NCBI GenBank assembly: GCA_026393115.1
Contig: JAPLAU010000015.1
Coordinates: forward strand, 531-64,530
Source of the DNA: Actinomycetota bacterium
GTDB lineage: Bacteria > Actinomycetota > Actinomycetes > S36-B12 > CAIYMF01
Length of the DNA stretch: 64,000 nucleotides
Direction of reading: 5' to 3'
Program-made: the position numbers and the translations under genes
In this document: positions 54,352-63,543 of the stretch, piece after piece
Position numbering within the stretch: the first letter of the stretch is position 1
Layout: each line of letters opens with the position of its first letter
Notes under the pieces: model-generated
Databases searched by the model: none
What the model saw: the letters and a program-made list of their open reading frames with translations, nothing else
Told to the model about the DNA's origin: nothing

Positions 54352-54406
54352 CAGCAATTCGACTCAGCCTATGTCGCCAAGGGCCTGTGAGTGTTCGAAT
54401 GTGCCC

Positions 54407-56065
54407 ATGACTTCAGGACCCCGCCCCGTGCACGCCGCCACCGGAACCTCCCTCACCGCACGTTCGTGGCCCACGGAGGCCGCGCTGCGCATGCTGAGCA
54501 ACAACCTCGACCCGGACGTGGCCGAGCATCCCGATGAGCTTGTCGTCTACGGCGGCACCGGCAAGGCGGCCCGCAACTGGGCCAGCTTCGATGCCATCGT
54601 GCGCACACTCACCGATCTGCGCGAAGACGAAACCCTGCTTGTTCAATCAGGCAAGCCCGTCGGCGTGATGCAGACGCATGAATGGGCGCCGCGTGTACTC
54701 ATCGCCAATTCGAACTTGGTGGGTGACTGGGCCACGTGGCCCGAGTTCCGTCGTCTCGAGCAACTCGGTCTGACGATGTACGGACAGATGACCGCTGGTT
54801 CGTGGATCTACATCGGCACCCAGGGAATTCTGCAAGGCACGTACGAGACGTTTGCCGCGATTGCCGCCAAGCGATTCGGCGGAACGTTGTCGGGCACCCT
54901 GACCTTGACCGCCGGTTGTGGCGGTATGGGCGGCGCGCAGCCGTTGGCCGTCACCATGAACGAGGGAACCTGCCTCATCATCGACATCGACGGAACGCGA
55001 CTTCGCCGCCGAGTTGAAACGCGCTATCTCGATGAGATTGCTGACAGTCTCGATGACGCGATCGACCGTGCGGTGCGATACAAGTCGCAGCGCAAGGCAG
55101 TGTCAATAGGACTCGTCGGCAATGCCGCCACCCTGCTTCCTGAAATTCTGCGTCGTGGTGTTCCCGTTGACATCGTCACCGACCAAACGTCAGCTCACGA
55201 CCCGCTGTTCTACATTCCCGAAGACATCGACCTCGGCGATGCGCGCGACTACGCCGACAAGAAGCCGGAGGAGTTCACCGACCGGGCCCAAGAGTCGATG
55301 GCCAAGCACGTGGAGGCCATGGTCGGTTTCATGGATGCCGGTGCCGAGGTGTTCGACTACGGAAACTCGATTCGCGACGAGGCCCGCAAGGGTGGATACG
55401 GCCGAGCCTTCGAGTTCCCTGGATTCATCCCGGCCTACATTCGTCCTCTCTTTTGTGAAGGCAAGGGCCCATTCCGCTGGGTGGCACTATCGGGTGATCC
55501 CGCTGACATTGCCCGAACCGACAAAGCGGTGCTCGACCTTTTCCCCGACAACGATCACCTGCGCCGCTGGATCACCATGGCTCAAGAACGCGTCGCCTTC
55601 CAGGGTTTGCCTGCACGCATTTGTTGGCTTGGCTACGGGGAACGCGACAAGGCGGGCTTGGCATTTAACGACCTCGTGGCCAGTGGTGAGGTGAAGGCGC
55701 CGATCGTCATCGGGCGTGATCACCTCGACTGCGGTTCGGTGGCGTCGCCGTATCGCGAAACCGAAGCGATGCTCGACGGGTCTGACGCGATCGCCGACTG
55801 GCCCCTCCTGAACGCCATGGTCAATGTCGCCTCGGGAGCATCGTGGGTGTCGATTCACCATGGTGGGGGAGTTGGCATCGGTCGGTCGATTCACTCGGGC
55901 CAAGTGAGTGTCGCAGACGGAACGCCACTCGCCGCAGCCAAACTCGCTCGCGTGCTGACGAACGATCCGGGAATGGGCGTGATTCGTCACGTGGATGCGG
56001 GGTACGACCGAGCCGTTGAGGTGGCACAGGAGCGCGATGTGCGCGTTCCCATGCTGCAGGACTGA
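54407..56065 (+). CDS. hutU: Urocanate hydratase
   Basis: The 552-residue protein is a typical urocanase: [60 protein letters not shown] (NAD-binding) and [20 protein letters not shown]. It converts urocanate to imidazolone propionate using tightly bound NAD+. ATG 54407 gives the family length and an N terminus ([15 protein letters not shown]) that fits; earlier in-frame starts run into the control region. It is the first gene of hutU-hutI-hutH, the order suggesting control by the divergent IclR-type gene. Confidence 0.96.
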   Translation: MTSGPRPVHAATGTSLTARSWPTEAALRMLSNNLDPDVAEHPDELVVYGGTGKAARNWASFDAIVRTLTDLREDETLLVQSGKPVGVMQTHEWAPRVLIANSNLVGDWATWPEFRRLEQLGLTMYGQMTAGSWIYIGTQGILQGTYETFAAIAAKRFGGTLSGTLTLTAGCGGMGGAQPLAVTMNEGTCLIIDIDGTRLRRRVETRYLDEIADSLDDAIDRAVRYKSQRKAVSIGLVGNAATLLPEILRRGVPVDIVTDQTSAHDPLFYIPEDIDLGDARDYADKKPEEFTDRAQESMAKHVEAMVGFMDAGAEVFDYGNSIRDEARKGGYGRAFEFPGFIPAYIRPLFCEGKGPFRWVALSGDPADIARTDKAVLDLFPDNDHLRRWITMAQERVAFQGLPARICWLGYGERDKAGLAFNDLVASGEVKAPIVIGRDHLDCGSVASPYRETEAMLDGSDAIADWPLLNAMVNVASGASWVSIHHGGGVGIGRSIHSGQVSVADGTPLAAAKLARVLTNDPGMGVIRHVDAGYDRAVEVAQERDVRVPMLQD

Positions 56066-56078
56066 GACGCTGTACTCC

Positions 56079-57260
56079 ATGTCGTCAGTAGCGCTCACTG
56101 GTATCGGTTCGCTCGTTACCAACGACCCCACGGTGGGTGAGGGCAGTCTCGGCATGCTCACTGACGCTGCTGTGGTGATTGAGGGCGGTTCGGTCTCGTG
56201 GGTCGGGTCGGCGACGTTGCTTCCCGAAGGTACCGATTCCGTCGTCGATCTTGGGGGAGCGGCGGTACTTCCGGGCTTCGTCGATTCGCACGCGCACCTG
56301 ATCTTCGCTGGTGACCGCTGGCCCGAGTTTGAAGCGCGCATGACGGGTGAGCCTTACACCGCCGGGGGAATTCGCACCACGGTGTCGGCCACGCGCGCTG
56401 CCTCCGACGACGATCTGCGAGCGAATCTTGCGCGTCTGGCCGCTGAGTTGGCCGCCAGCGGCGTCACTACCTTCGAAAGTAAGAGCGGATACGGGCTTAC
56501 CCGGGCCGATGAAGCGCGAAGTTTGCGCATCGCTGGCGAAGTGACTCCGGAAACGACGTTCCTCGGCGCCCATGTGGTTCCTGCCGAGTACGCCGATCGG
56601 CCAGACGACTACGTGCGCCTGGTCATCGACGAGATGATTCCGGCGTGTGCCTCTCTGGCGCGTTGGATTGACGTGTTCTGCGATCGTGGTGCCTTCGATG
56701 CTGATCAGGCGCGGGCGATTCTTGAAGCCGGCATTGCTGCGGGAATGCAGCCGCGCCTGCACGCCAATCAACTGCAGCATGGCCCCGGTGCTCAACTGGC
56801 AGTGCAGCTCAACGCCGCGTCCGCCGATCACGTCACTCACTTGTCGGCGCAGGATGTCGAGGCCCTTGCCTCGAGTTCGACGGTGGCAACCTTGCTGCCA
56901 GGCGCTGAGTTCTCGACTCGCTCTCCCTACCCCGATGCGCGGGCTCTGATTGATGCCGGTGCCACCGTGGCGTTGGCGACCGACTGCAATCCTGGGTCGA
57001 GTTTCACCACATCGATGCCGCTCATGATTGCGCTGGCCGTGCGCGAGATGCGCATGTCGCCGGATGAAGCAGTGTGGTCGGCCACCGCGGGTGGAGCCGC
57101 AGCACTTCGGCGCGATGATGTAGGTGTCATTCGTGTAGGTAGTCGGGCCGATCTCGTTTCTTTGCGTGCACCTCATCATGTCCACCTCGCTTACCGCCCC
57201 GGCGTCGATCTTGTCGACCGGGTGTGGGTTGGCGGCCAGCAGATCAAGGAATCCGCATGA
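56079..57260 (+). CDS. hutI: Imidazolonepropionase
   Basis: This 393-residue amidohydrolase has [19 protein letters not shown] (metal H-x-H), [36 protein letters not shown] and [20 protein letters not shown], all HutI hallmarks. It hydrolyses imidazolone-5-propionate to N-formimino-glutamate using Zn2+ or Fe. ATG 56079 is 13 bases after hutU and its stop overlaps hutH. No hutG or hutF gene follows, so the formimino-glutamate step must be encoded elsewhere. Confidence 0.95.
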   Translation: MSSVALTGIGSLVTNDPTVGEGSLGMLTDAAVVIEGGSVSWVGSATLLPEGTDSVVDLGGAAVLPGFVDSHAHLIFAGDRWPEFEARMTGEPYTAGGIRTTVSATRAASDDDLRANLARLAAELAASGVTTFESKSGYGLTRADEARSLRIAGEVTPETTFLGAHVVPAEYADRPDDYVRLVIDEMIPACASLARWIDVFCDRGAFDADQARAILEAGIAAGMQPRLHANQLQHGPGAQLAVQLNAASADHVTHLSAQDVEALASSSTVATLLPGAEFSTRSPYPDARALIDAGATVALATDCNPGSSFTTSMPLMIALAVREMRMSPDEAVWSATAGGAAALRRDDVGVIRVGSRADLVSLRAPHHVHLAYRPGVDLVDRVWVGGQQIKESA

Positions 57261-58777
57261 GCAGCAGCACGGTCATCATTGGCACCGAAGGCATGACCAC
57301 CGACGACGTCATCGCGGTGGCGCGTCAAGGTGCGCGGGTCGAGATCTCGCCCGAGTCGCGTGCCGCGATGGAACACTCGCGCCAACGCATCGAAGCGCTG
57401 GCGTCAGCAGCGGAGCCGGTGTACGGAATCTCCACGGGATTCGGCGCACTTGCAACCCGTCACATACCGCACGAGTTGCGCACCCAGTTGCAGCGATCAC
57501 TCATTCGCTCCCATGCTGCGGGTTGGGGGGAACCGGTTGAGCGTGAGGTCGTGCGCGCACTGATGTTGCTGCGGCTCAAGACACTGGCGTCTGGATCAAC
57601 CGGAGTTCGACCGGTGGTAGCCGAAACGATGGCCGCACTTCTCAATGCCGCAATCACTCCGGTGGTTCACGAGTTCGGCTCGCTCGGATGCAGTGGCGAC
57701 CTCGCGCCGCTCTCGCACTGCGCACTGGTGCTGATGGGTGAGGGTCGAGCGGTCGACGCGCAGGGAATCGAGAAGTCGGTGCCTGAGTTGCTGGCCGCAG
57801 CGGGCATCACAGCGATTGAGTTGCAGGAGAAGGAAGGCCTGGCTCTCATCAACGGAACTGACGGCATGCTCGGAATGCTGATCATGGCGATCGCTGATCT
57901 GGAGATGCTGTGCGACAGTGCCGATGTCATTGCCGCGATGAGTGTTGAGGGTCTGCTCGGCACCGATCAGGTGTTCCGGCCCGAACTGCACCTTCCGTTG
58001 CGACCACACCCAGGTCAAGCGGCTAGTGCTGCCAACATGTTCGCGGCCCTCGAAGGATCGGCGATCGTTGCTTCCCATCGGGAGGGTGATGGTCGAGTTC
58101 AGGACGCGTACTCCCTTCGCTGCGCACCGCAGGTCACAGGAGCAGTGCGCGATACGGTCACGCACGCGCGCATGGTGGCCGAACGTGAACTGGCCGCGCG
58201 TATCGACAATCCGGTGGTGTTGCCCAATGGCGAAGTCACGAGCAACGGAAACTTCCATGGTGCGCCGGTGGGTTACGTGCTTGACTTCCTCGCGATCGCA
58301 TCCGCCGACCTTGGCTCGATGAGTGAGCGGCGCACCGACCGCATGCTCGACACGCATCGTTCGCATGGACTGCCGCCGTTCCTCGCAGACGATGCCGGTG
58401 TCGACTCGGGACTCATGATCGATCAGTACACGCAGGCCGGACTGGTTTCCGAGAACAAGCGACTGGCCGTTCCTGCCAGCGTTGATTCGATCCCCAGTTC
58501 AGCGATGCAGGAGGACCATGTCTCGATGGGATGGCACGCTGGCCGCAAACTGCGTCGCAGTGTTGCCAACCTCACTGCGATTCTGGGCATCGAACTGATC
58601 GCCGCGTCACGCGCTGTCGATTTGCGTGCTCCGCTCACCCCCGCGCCCGTCACCGGTGAGGTGATCGCTGCCTTCCGCACGACGGTGGCAGGTCCTGGCC
58701 CAGACCGCTTCCAAGCTCCGGAAATCGAGGCCGCCGCCGATTTCGTCCGCGCCGGTTTCTGCCTGAGGGGTCAGTAA
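57257..58777 (+). CDS. hutH: Histidine ammonia-lyase
   Basis: The 506-residue protein carries [17 protein letters not shown], whose C145-S146-G147 forms the MIO prosthetic group; Cys in the first place is usual in actinobacterial Hut[34 protein letters not shown] and [15 protein letters not shown] complete the active site. It deaminates histidine to urocanate, the first step of the pathway. It starts by ATGA overlap with hutI. The last codons and stop lie at the edge of repeat copy 3. Confidence 0.96.
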   Translation: MSSSTVIIGTEGMTTDDVIAVARQGARVEISPESRAAMEHSRQRIEALASAAEPVYGISTGFGALATRHIPHELRTQLQRSLIRSHAAGWGEPVEREVVRALMLLRLKTLASGSTGVRPVVAETMAALLNAAITPVVHEFGSLGCSGDLAPLSHCALVLMGEGRAVDAQGIEKSVPELLAAAGITAIELQEKEGLALINGTDGMLGMLIMAIADLEMLCDSADVIAAMSVEGLLGTDQVFRPELHLPLRPHPGQAASAANMFAALEGSAIVASHREGDGRVQDAYSLRCAPQVTGAVRDTVTHARMVAERELAARIDNPVVLPNGEVTSNGNFHGAPVGYVLDFLAIASADLGSMSERRTDRMLDTHRSHGLPPFLADDAGVDSGLMIDQYTQAGLVSENKRLAVPASVDSIPSSAMQEDHVSMGWHAGRKLRRSVANLTAILGIELIAASRAVDLRAPLTPAPVTGEVIAAFRTTVAGPGPDRFQAPEIEAAADFVRAGFCLRGQ

Positions 58778-58808
58778 GCGCGCATAGGCGCAGTTTTCGG
58801 TACCCATG
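58767..58808 (-). repeat. Dispersed hairpin repeat, copy 3 (partial)
   Basis: Read on the minus strand, the first 40 bases match copy 1 at 37 positions (CATGGGTACCGAAAACTGCG identical). The 3' hairpin part is absent or degenerate. The element overlaps the hutH stop codon and is inverted relative to copy 2, which lies at the other end of the hut cluster. Confidence 0.75.
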
Positions 58809-58846
58809 ATCTGCTGACTCACGCTCGCCGACCGTAGGCTGGCGGT

Positions 58847-60007
58847 ATGTCTGATGAGTGGGATTCGCAGGAACGTCTCATGCTGCGCGACAGTGTGCGT
58901 CGTTTTGCTCAGAAAGAACTCGTGCCCAACCTTCCACGTTGGGAAGACGAGGGAGCGATCCCGCGCGAGGTTCACCGGCTGACGGCCGACGCTGGACTGC
59001 TGAGCGTGGGATTTCCCGAAGATGTGGGCGGCAGTGGTGGTTCGCCGATTGACGCGTTCATCGTGGCCGAAGAGATCATCCTTGCTGGCGGATCGTCGGG
59101 GCTGGTCGCGGCACTGTTCACCCACGGAATCGGACTGCCGCACATCGTGGCCTCCGGTGACTCGGTGCTGATCGATCGCGTCGTGCGTCCGGTACTTGCC
59201 GGTGAACGCATCGTGTCTTTGGGCGTGACCGAGCCAGGTGGTGGGTCGGACGTTGCGGGATTGCGTACGCGAGCGGTGCTCGACGGCGATCACTACGTCG
59301 TCACGGGTTCCAAGCTCTACATCACCTCGGCGACTCGTGCCGATTTCATCACGACGGCTGTACGCACCGGTGATGACGGTGCTGGTGGAATCTCGCTTCT
59401 CGTCATCGATACGTCACTGCCAGGTGTCACCGTTTCGCCGCCACTGCGGAAGATGGGTTGGCAGTGTTCCGATACCGCAGAAGTGGCGTTCGACGCGGTA
59501 CGTGTCCCTGCTGATTGCCTTGTAGGCGCGAGAAATTCGGGCTTCCTGCAGATCATGGTGCAGTTCGCGGCAGAGCGACTGAGTTTGGCGGTGTCGGCGT
59601 ATGCGACGGCCCAACGCTGCCTTGACCTCAGCATGACGTGGGTGCGCGAACGCGAAACCTTCGGCCGACCGCTCGTGAGCCGACAACTCGTGCAGCATCA
59701 ACTCGCTGAGATGGCCCGCGAGGTGGACGTGGCACGCACGTACACTCGTGCCGTTACAAACGACTGGCTTGCCGGTCGTGACGTGCTAATGCGCGTTGCG
59801 ATGGCCAAGAACACCGCGGTGGCGGCATGCGACCACGTCGTCGACATGGCGGTGCAACTTCACGGTGGTATGGGCTGCATGCGCGAAGCTGAAGTTGAAC
59901 GTCACTACCGCGATAGCCGCATTCTCGCAATTGGCGGTGGCACGACAGAAATCATGAATGAGGTCGTTGCGAAACTTCTACTCTCACAATCAAGGAGTCA
60001 GTCATGA
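58847..60007 (+). CDS. Acyl-CoA dehydrogenase
   Basis: This 386-residue ACAD has LGVTEPGGGSDVAGLRTRAV, VTGSKLYITSATRADFITTA, QLHGGMGCMREAEVERHYR and RILAIGGGTTEIMNEVVA, with the usual C-terminal catalytic Glu region. A TAGGCT box (58835-58840) lies 6 bases before ATG 58847, and no ribosome site is visible, so the transcript may be leaderless. Its stop overlaps the DUF302 gene. The substrate is unknown. Confidence 0.93.
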   Translation: MSDEWDSQERLMLRDSVRRFAQKELVPNLPRWEDEGAIPREVHRLTADAGLLSVGFPEDVGGSGGSPIDAFIVAEEIILAGGSSGLVAALFTHGIGLPHIVASGDSVLIDRVVRPVLAGERIVSLGVTEPGGGSDVAGLRTRAVLDGDHYVVTGSKLYITSATRADFITTAVRTGDDGAGGISLLVIDTSLPGVTVSPPLRKMGWQCSDTAEVAFDAVRVPADCLVGARNSGFLQIMVQFAAERLSLAVSAYATAQRCLDLSMTWVRERETFGRPLVSRQLVQHQLAEMAREVDVARTYTRAVTNDWLAGRDVLMRVAMAKNTAVAACDHVVDMAVQLHGGMGCMREAEVERHYRDSRILAIGGGTTEIMNEVVAKLLLSQSRSQS

Positions 60008-60393
60008 CCTACGGATCTGCTGTGACCGTGCCGGGATCATTCGCAACGACACTGGAAGCAGTGCGGGCCGCGCTCGCCGAGCAGGGATTCGGTGTGCTCA
60101 CCGAGATTGACGTCGCGGCCACGATGAAGGCCAAACTTGATGTTGGCCTTGAGCCCTATGTGATTCTGGGGGCCTGCAATCCACCGTTGGCCTATCGGGC
60201 GATACAAGCAGATGCGTCGATCGGTTTGCTGTTGCCGTGCAATGTGGTGGTGCGGCAAGTAGGCGAAGAAACCGTAGTTGAAGCGATCGATCCGATGATG
60301 ATGGTCGACCTGTCGGAGGCACCGGAAATGCAAGCAGTCGCAGAGGAAGCGGCAATGCGGCTGGGCGCCGCTCTGGCCTCGCTGAAGCCTTAG
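60004..60393 (+). CDS. DUF302-family protein
   Basis: A 129-residue protein with the DUF302 pattern: TTLEAVRAALAEQGFGVLTE, IDVAATMKAKLDVGLEPYVI, LGACNPPLAYRAIQAD and IGLLLPCNVVVRQ. DUF302 folds are small alpha/beta dimers of unknown function. The ATGA overlap ties its translation to the acyl-CoA dehydrogenase, which is not an obvious partner. A strong hairpin follows. Confidence 0.9.
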   Translation: MTYGSAVTVPGSFATTLEAVRAALAEQGFGVLTEIDVAATMKAKLDVGLEPYVILGACNPPLAYRAIQADASIGLLLPCNVVVRQVGEETVVEAIDPMMMVDLSEAPEMQAVAEEAAMRLGAALASLKP

Positions 60394-60402
60394 GCCGACA
60401 GA

Positions 60403-60430
60403 AGCGCCCCAGCCGACGTGGTGGGGCGCT
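60403..60430. terminator. Bidirectional hairpin terminator
   Basis: AGCGCCCCA (60403-60411) pairs exactly with TGGGGCGCT (60422-60430) around a 10-base loop, between the converging DUF302 gene and the secreted repeat protein gene. Confidence 0.75.
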
Positions 60431-60458
60431 CCTATCGAGCTTGGAGTCGAGGAAAGAC

Positions 60459-61022
60459 TCAGGCGCCAGGCCCACCCTTGGCCGGTGCGGTGATTCCGTA
60501 CTTCGCGAAAACGGCGTCTCGGGCGTCACGAACCGTCTGCATGTCGGCCTTGAGTGCGGCCTGTTGCTCAGTTGAGAGCTTGGAAACCTGCTCGCGGATG
60601 GCCTCGCGGCCTTGTCCGTCAGCCGGCGGGGTGATGCCGTACTTGGTCAACACCGCGTCGCGCTGTGCGTGTACGGCTTCCATGTCCGTCTTGAAGGCTG
60701 CCTGCTGGTCGGCACTCAGGCTGGAGAGGTCGGGGCCGTGGCCGGCGCCCTTATGACCTCGACCCTGAGGGCCATCACCAGTGGGAGGAGTGAGCCCGTA
60801 CTTGGTGAACACGCCGTCGCGGGCGGCCTTCATGTCGGTCTGGAAGGACGCGCACTGTTCAGCCGAGAGGGAGGCGGCAGGACCGTGGCATTCGGTAGCG
60901 GTGGTTGATGAGGGGGAGGGGGTGGTGTTGGCTGCTTGGGCGCTCGTGACGCCAAAAAGCAGGGCACCAGTGGCGACGGCGAGGCCTGTGGCGGCGAACG
61001 CCACCTTGTTTCGAGTTGTCAT
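60459..61022 (-). CDS. Secreted protein with three LSxxQ repeats
   Basis: The 187-residue protein has a Sec signal (TTRNKVAFAATGLAVATGAL, cleavage after AQA near residue 30) and three repeats of about 30 residues at 51-80, 101-133 and 148-180. Each begins LSAEQ, LSADQ or LSTEQ and ends in KYG[LI]T[PA]P. The linker is Gly/His-rich. Cys45 and Cys57 could form a disulfide. The LSxxQ repeats recall the LTxxQ motif of CpxP/Spy periplasmic chaperones, but homology is not claimed. ATG 61022 follows GAGGAG by 9 bases. It is divergent from a two-component system, a likely regulator. Confidence 0.8.
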   Translation of the reverse strand: MTTRNKVAFAATGLAVATGALLFGVTSAQAANTTPSPSSTTATECHGPAASLSAEQCASFQTDMKAARDGVFTKYGLTPPTGDGPQGRGHKGAGHGPDLSSLSADQQAAFKTDMEAVHAQRDAVLTKYGITPPADGQGREAIREQVSKLSTEQQAALKADMQTVRDARDAVFAKYGITAPAKGGPGA

Positions 61023-61136
61023 GATCAAATGCTCCTCGGGGTGAGTGCGGAAGTCGAGGTCTCGATTCCATTGTCATTGTTGACACCGCAGTTGAAGCAT
61101 CGTGCAAGGTAACCTGTGGATTGACTGGAGACCGTG

Positions 61137-61169
61137 GTCAGGAAACCTTCAGGATCCGGTCAGTAAGGC
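61137..61169. promoter_or_regulatory. Three 11-bp-spaced direct repeats, candidate response-regulator site
   Basis: TCAGGA at 61139 and 61150 and TCAGTA at 61161 recur with an exact 11-bp period (units GGTCAGGAAAC, CTTCAGGATCC, GGTCAGTAAGG). OmpR/PhoB-type regulators bind such direct repeats. The site lies between the regulator gene and the divergent secreted-protein gene. Confidence 0.6.
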
Positions 61170-61196
61170 TGCAGGAACGACTGTCACGATGGAGCC

Positions 61197-61880
61197 ATGG
61201 CCCAGCGACCCCGAGTCCTTGTTGTTGATGACGAAGAGAACCTGTCATTCCTGATTACGTCGGCGTTGCGGCTCTCTGACTACGAAACGCGCTCAGCCGC
61301 GAACGGAGCCGAAGCCCTAGAAGAAGCGGATCGCTTTGCCCCTGATGTTGTCGTTCTCGACGTCAACCTGCCTGACCTTGACGGTTTCGAGCTGCTCACG
61401 CGACTGCGTAACAGTGGGTGCCGTGCGCCGATCCTGTTTGTGACCGCACGGCACGATACGGCAGATCGCGTGCGAGGCTTGACCATCGGTGGTGACGACT
61501 ACATCACCAAACCGTTTGCTTTGGAAGAACTGGTGGCGCGCGTGCAAGTGGCACTGCGTCGCACCGGAGTTGGAACCACGTCATCGCGACTCGTGGTCGC
61601 TGATCTCGAACTCGATCTCGATTCGCATCGCGTCTGGCGTGGTGGGCAGGAAGCGCTGCTGTCGCCCACCGAATTCAACTTGCTGCGCTACCTGATGACG
61701 AATGCTGGCCGCGTCGTGTCGCGTGCTCAGATTCTCGACACCGTGTGGCAGTACGACTTCAACGGAGACTCGACCATCATCGAATCGTTTATCAGCAATC
61801 TGCGTCGCAAGGTTGACAGCGGCGAACCCAAGCTGATTCACACCGTGCGCGGAGTCGGCTACAGCGTCCGGGAATCCTGA
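61197..61880 (+). CDS. OmpR/PhoB-family response regulator
   Basis: The 227-residue protein has a receiver with D11/D12 and phospho-acceptor D55 (VVLDVNLPDLDGFELL), the switch Thr in FVTARHD, and Lys in DYITKPFALEELVARV. A winged-helix domain follows (LSPTEFNLLRYLMTNAGRVV, FISNLRRKVDSGEPKLIHTV). It works with the histidine kinase encoded next, and probably binds the 61137-61169 repeats for autoregulation and control of the divergent secreted protein. Confidence 0.95.
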   Translation: MAQRPRVLVVDDEENLSFLITSALRLSDYETRSAANGAEALEEADRFAPDVVVLDVNLPDLDGFELLTRLRNSGCRAPILFVTARHDTADRVRGLTIGGDDYITKPFALEELVARVQVALRRTGVGTTSSRLVVADLELDLDSHRVWRGGQEALLSPTEFNLLRYLMTNAGRVVSRAQILDTVWQYDFNGDSTIIESFISNLRRKVDSGEPKLIHTVRGVGYSVRES

Positions 61881-63256
61881 TGTCGCTGCGAGCGCGCATT
61901 CTGTTGGGAATGGGCGCGATCGTGGCACTGCTCGTGGTTGCGGGATTCGGTGTATTCCGCGCCCAGTCCGCGACGCTCTTGGGCCAAGTTGATGTGCGCT
62001 TGGAATCGTTGCGGCAGCCAGCACTCGCGGCGGCCGCCGCCATTCCCGCTGATCCGAGCAACGTGCGGGGTCGACGAACTCTCGACGGACTCTACGTCGG
62101 AAGGGTGTCAACCGGCGGCGAGTTGGTCACGACGCTGGCCGTTGATGCAGGTACCGAGCTTAAGCCAGTACTCAATCTGCCCATCGCATTCGGCATTCCT
62201 GTCACCGTTGATACCACCGGGGGTGATGGAACGCGCATGCGTGTCATCGCGTATGCGGCGCCCGGTAGGGAAGTAGCGGTGCTTGGCCAGCCTCTCAACG
62301 ACATTGACGGTGCGCTTGCTCAACTCGCTCGCAATCTGTTGCTGATGGGGGCGTTGCTGTTTGCCGTGATCGCGCTCGTGACCTGGTGGGTGATGAGGCT
62401 GGGCGTTGGTCCGATTACTCAAGTTGCAGCCGTCGCTCGCGCTGTGCGCGCGGGAGATCGTGAGCAGCGGGTTCCGGACTTTCCAGCCGGGACAGAAGCT
62501 CAGGAATTAGGGCAGTCCTTCAATGTGTTGGTCGACAGCAACATCGCTGCCGAAGCTCGGCTACGCCAATTTGTTGCCGATGCCTCCCATGAGTTGCGTA
62601 CTCCGTTAGCGACCCTCACTGGCTATACGTCGCTTTATGCAGCAGGCGGACTGGCAAGCGACGAGGCCGTCGGCGATGCCATGCGTCGGATGCGGCAAGA
62701 GGCGCAGCGGATGAATTCGCTGGTAGACGACCTGCTGTTATTGGCCGAAGCTGATCGCGGCCTAGAACCGCGGCGCGAATCGGTCGATCTCGTCCCCCTC
62801 ATTACTGGGCTTGTCACTGATGCGCGGGTGCTGTCCCCGAGCCGCGTGATCGATCTGGAAGTTCCTGCTTCAGCAGTAGTGACCGGTGATCCAGATCGCT
62901 TGACCCAGGTGATCGGAATCCTTGTCGACAACGCTCGCAAACACACGCCGGAAGGCTCACCGATCGAAGTGACAATCTCAGCCACCAGCGGAAACTGGCG
63001 CGTCGAGGTAGTGGACCACGGACCGGGGCTGCAGGCAGATGATGCCGCTCACGTGTTCGACCGCTTCTATCGTGCCGAGTCGGCACGCACTCGCGCCACG
63101 GGGGGAAGTGGACTGGGCCTTGCGATCGCCTCGGCTTTGGTGACCGCCCATGCGGGGCGTATCGGAGTACAGAGTCCGGCCGGTGGCGGAAGTATCTTCT
63201 GGGTGGAACTTCCCACTGCCAATCCTGCTGATGATCCCCACGAGAACCGTCGGTGA
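61880..63256 (+). CDS. Membrane sensor histidine kinase
   Basis: This 458-residue kinase has TM1 (about 6-27), an extracytoplasmic sensor of about 120 residues, TM2 (about 152-173), HAMP, the phospho-acceptor H237 in FVADASHELRTPLATLTGY, the N-box VDNARKHTPEG and G-boxes VDHGPGLQADD and GGSGLGLAIASALV. Its ATG overlaps the regulator stop (TGATG). The layout resembles actinobacterial MprB/TcrY/PrrB-type sensors; the signal is unknown, possibly envelope state given the divergent secreted protein. Confidence 0.94.
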   Translation: MSLRARILLGMGAIVALLVVAGFGVFRAQSATLLGQVDVRLESLRQPALAAAAAIPADPSNVRGRRTLDGLYVGRVSTGGELVTTLAVDAGTELKPVLNLPIAFGIPVTVDTTGGDGTRMRVIAYAAPGREVAVLGQPLNDIDGALAQLARNLLLMGALLFAVIALVTWWVMRLGVGPITQVAAVARAVRAGDREQRVPDFPAGTEAQELGQSFNVLVDSNIAAEARLRQFVADASHELRTPLATLTGYTSLYAAGGLASDEAVGDAMRRMRQEAQRMNSLVDDLLLLAEADRGLEPRRESVDLVPLITGLVTDARVLSPSRVIDLEVPASAVVTGDPDRLTQVIGILVDNARKHTPEGSPIEVTISATSGNWRVEVVDHGPGLQADDAAHVFDRFYRAESARTRATGGSGLGLAIASALVTAHAGRIGVQSPAGGGSIFWVELPTANPADDPHENRR

Positions 63257-63261
63257 ATCAA

Positions 63262-63279
63262 TACCCCACGGGGTACTCT
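63262..63279 (+). promoter_or_regulatory. CsoR/CstR-type operator overlapping a leaderless promoter
   Basis: TACCCCACGGGGTA (63262-63275) is a perfect dyad of the C/G-tract type bound by CsoR-family repressors. It overlaps TACTCT (63274-63279), a -10-like box that ends 6 bases before the repressor ATG, implying autoregulation. Confidence 0.7.
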
Positions 63280-63285
63280 CGAGTC

Positions 63286-63543
63286 ATGCAACTTGAAGAC
63301 GATGCCACCGCTACCGCTATTCGCCGCTTACGACGCGCTGAGGGTCAGATTGCAGGAGTCGTTCGTATGCTTCAAGAAGGACGCGACTGTCGCGACGTGG
63401 TGACACAACTCGCAGCAGCGTCGCGCGCTCTCGACAAGGCCGGGTTCCAGATCATCGCGGGCGGAATGCGCCAGTGCCTGCTCGATCCAGAAGCGGGAAT
63501 GGATCAAGACGACATGGTCAAACTCTTCATGTCGCTTGCCTAG
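63286..63543 (+). CDS. CsoR/CstR-family repressor lacking the Cu-ligand histidine
   Basis: The 85-residue protein has the all-helical CsoR fold: AIRRLRRAEGQIAGVVRMLQ, RDCRDVVTQLAAASRALDKA and GGMRQCLLD. C35 and C64 match two of the copper ligands of CsoR (Cys, His, Cys), but the His position is Gly60. A Cys-Cys pair without His is the pattern of CstR persulfide sensors, so sulfane-sulfur or another thiol reaction is more likely than Cu(I). It is preceded by its likely operator. The stop overlaps the next, convergent gene by 4 bases, and no rhodanese or sulfur gene is in view. Confidence 0.85.
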   Translation: MQLEDDATATAIRRLRRAEGQIAGVVRMLQEGRDCRDVVTQLAAASRALDKAGFQIIAGGMRQCLLDPEAGMDQDDMVKLFMSLA

